Positions 62,104 through 64,000 of a stretch of DNA of 64,000 bases are shown one piece after another. The notes under the pieces were generated by a model. That model was not told the origin of the DNA and did no database searches. It saw only the letters and a list, made by a program, of their open reading frames with translations. Both the position numbers and the translations under genes were made by a program. The DNA comes from Rhododendron vialii. Taxonomy: Eukaryota; Streptophyta; Magnoliopsida; Ericales; Ericaceae. Numbering within the stretch: the first letter of the stretch is position 1; every line of letters begins with the position of its first letter. The DNA lies in contig NC_080569.1 in NCBI RefSeq assembly GCF_030253575.1, forward strand, positions 8,003,501 to 8,067,500. Direction: 5' to 3'.

Positions 62104-62842
62104 GTTTGATGTAGCGCATCTTCTGCTTTCGGTCCTCACATATTCCTGTTAAAAAGCAGATTATTTGTAGACGCCTCTCCCTTTCTCTATTGGTGGCGCG
62201 TACACAACTGGATTGTTCGGAGATTTTCAAAATAAAATTGGATTTTAGTTTGGAAATTTTGGAAAGGTACTGAGAGATTTTTGTGAAAGGTTGCTACACC
62301 TTTTCGCATGAGTTGTGACTAAAATCTCTCAGTACCTTTCCAAAAATTCCAAACTAAAATCCAATTTTATTTTGAAAATCTCCAACAATCCCCCACCATT
62401 TTCGAAATAAAGAATAAGAGTTATCGGTTCTCTCATAAGGTTAGAAATAACAGCATTACCATAACGCATACTTCCTCAACTTTTACAGAGAATAATCGGA
62501 AACATTGGCTGCAATAGGAGACAACCAAAAATTCTGATTCACTGGTGTTTTGTATGTACCATGTGGTTGTAACTAGTTAATATGTGGACTTAAAAATAGA
62601 ATAAAGGGAGAGATCGAGGAATTGTGTGCGTGTTTTTTGGCTTGGGAAAAGTCAATATTGTTATTTATTGTTGGTGAAGTTTGAACTCCCGTCACTAACG
62701 ATGTAGTAAAAGGTGCCTACCGCTTGCCTACTATTCCAATGCACGAATGGTTGCTTTATCATGCAACTTGCTTGCCGAAAGTCTTCTTCTTTTGGTAAAG
62801 AAAATATATGGCTTATTCTGTGAATGATCTTTTTCTTCTTCT
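61945..62842 (+). other. 3' flank of the duplicated unit, copy 2
   Basis: Corresponds to 51398-52311. It contains the CT microsatellite (about 62068-62101) and the hairpin (62206-62394). It has no gene, and a few short indels separate it from copy 1. Confidence 0.8.
62206..62394. repeat. Hairpin-forming inverted repeat (copy 2 flank)
   Basis: Copy 2 counterpart of the hairpin at 51656-51847, with the same GGAGATTTTCAAAATAAAAT arm and its complement. Pairing near the centre is better kept here: GGAAAGGTACTGAGAGATTT and AAATCTCTCAGTACCTTTCC are perfect reverse complements. Confidence 0.85.
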
Positions 62843-64000
62843 TTTTTTTTTGGAAATCTGTGAATGATCTTGGTGGCTCATGTGGCCTTGAATTCTTTGC
62901 TACATACGGTAGGACTCTAAATGTAGAGACGTGTTTTGCACCACCTAGATTTATTCCTTCTCTCTCTTTATTCCACCACTTTTTTTTTTAAATCCAAATT
63001 GTCCAAAACACGTTTGGACAGTCCGAATTGCCGACGGGGGAACACGTGTGTGGTACCCAATGGGCACCCAAATATTTCTCCTGAATATAATAATACCCAA
63101 TTGCCCAAAGGCAGTTCAGTACCAATGAGAAGGTGATAAGAATATAACAATGGGAAATTGGGAATATCTGGTGGGAACAGCATCCATGCAGCAGGAACAA
63201 ATTGAAGTTTGTTTCTTTAGAGTATTTGTCACTTTTATTATTGTTCGGATACCTAACACTTGATGCTCCGAGCAACCCATCACCACCACTAGACAAAAAG
63301 CCAACCAATTGAAATCATGACTCATGTGTCCAACAGTGCAAAGAGAGATAAAAAATTAAAAAAAATTCAGTTGAATTTAGAAAGGCACACAGTTTGGGAC
63401 TTCCAATTTCGGATTATTTTTTTGGCAACAAATAATTAATCGGGCTCTCGCCTTAATTGGGCACGGCGTAATTTGCATTCTCTACCACACGTTTATAAAT
63501 GTATGGCAGAGAAGGCACCGAAGGAACGAAGAATAATATTAATTGGTTGTTCGATTTTAGTGTAGGCCACTGTACGTACCATTAGGTTAATGAAAGAAAA
63601 AAGAAAAGAAAAGCAAGCACTCGAAGAATATTGAATTCCCAAAGAGAGTGTATGCCATGTGACTCATCCATTTTTAAGTTAAGTGATTGTCCACTGGCTC
63701 TCATCTTGCCTAACATACTAAGTTTGTACTTCATTTGCAATAGATTTGACTCCTCATGTCAATAAGAGCAATTTACTGTTTAGCGGGCAAGTTCCGCTAG
63801 TCCGTCACAGTCCCTCTTTTTTTGATTTGTTCGTATTTTTACGCTCCGAAAGAAATTTCGAAATTGAATGTAAGACAAAACAATCTACAAGTCATGTTAT
63901 TCGTCTCAACAAGTCGCTCGCACGTAACAGAATGCCCAAATGTGTTGCTTAATTTGCTTTATAGTTCTTACATTGTGTCTTGGAAAGTGCTGAATTTTTT
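62843..64000. other. Right-edge intergenic sequence
   Basis: Beyond the duplication breakpoint I see no splice-linked coding pattern, RNA gene or transposon end that I can support. Short frames at 62936-63325 and 63746-63952 have no recognisable motif. Confidence 0.4.

Larger units (their letters stand above)
52312..62842 (+). repeat. Tandem segmental duplication, copy 2
   Basis: Head-to-tail copy of 30238-52311 without the five copy 1 insertions, but with a TRIM in glucosidase intron 3. It starts with the same intron 6/exon 7 sequence of the acidic-protein gene directly after the copy 1 flank. It ends in a CTTCTTCTT run near a short repeat (TCTGTGAATGATCTT) present on both sides of the right breakpoint. 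By eye, similarity is roughly 95-98% over most of the unit and higher in one tract. Confidence 0.92.

Noticed and set aside
62936..63325. Overlapping open frames near the right edge
   Set aside because: They are short, on opposite strands, without recognisable domains or splice signals linking them.

Overview
The window is nuclear DNA from a flowering plant, almost certainly a eudicot. The genes are split by GT-AG introns, there are long (GA/CT)n microsatellites in leaders and introns, and the transposons are plant types (Stowaway- and Tourist-like MITEs, MULE, hAT, Helitron, TRIM, gypsy-type solo LTR). I cannot name the species from sequence alone. All gene models below were assembled by reading splice junctions by eye and checking that phase is kept across every join; there is no transcript support.

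Left third (1-18,500), minus strand. THIC, the thiamine-pyrimidine synthase, lies at 2,045-5,425. Its 3'UTR carries an intron that starts two bases after the stop codon and a TPP riboswitch at 950-1,068. The riboswitch contains a segment complementary to a strong 5' splice site upstream of it. A transposon-derived spacer follows, with two long foldback elements at 7,963-8,272 and 8,449-8,756. Next is a 13-exon gene for a chloroplast FtsH7/9-type protease (10,301-18,405).

Middle (21,160-30,789), plus strand. One gene encodes an acidic, serine-rich protein of about 1,800 residues with N-terminal membrane segments. It belongs to the poorly understood plant family often labelled dentin-sialophosphoprotein-like. 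Several of its exons share a motif and look like exon duplications. Exon 6 holds a recent 86-residue tandem duplication.

Right half (30,238-62,842) is a head-to-tail tandem duplication of a unit of about 10 kb. The unit holds the last exon of the acidic-protein gene, a complete nine-exon GH3 beta-glucosidase gene, and a downstream flank. Copy 1 (30,238-52,311) has been expanded by a 924-bp MULE-type TIR element, a Tourist-like MITE, a 5.1-kb MULE with an intact transposase fused to an OTU protease domain, a 917-bp hAT element, and a Helitron-like insertion of 4.9 kb. The Helitron contains a broken mitochondrial atp1 piece, a Stowaway, a Tourist-like MITE and a solo LTR. Copy 2 (52,312-62,842) carries a 356-bp TRIM in intron 3. 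Because the other copy shows the empty site in each case, most insertions can be delimited to the base and target-site duplications read directly. Both beta-glucosidase copies keep a full-length 616-residue frame. The most unusual features are the TPP riboswitch with its pairing partner, the filled/empty-site pairs, the MULE-OTU element and the gene-conversion-like tract at the 3' end of the two glucosidase genes. The final 1.1 kb (62,843-64,000) shows no gene I can support.
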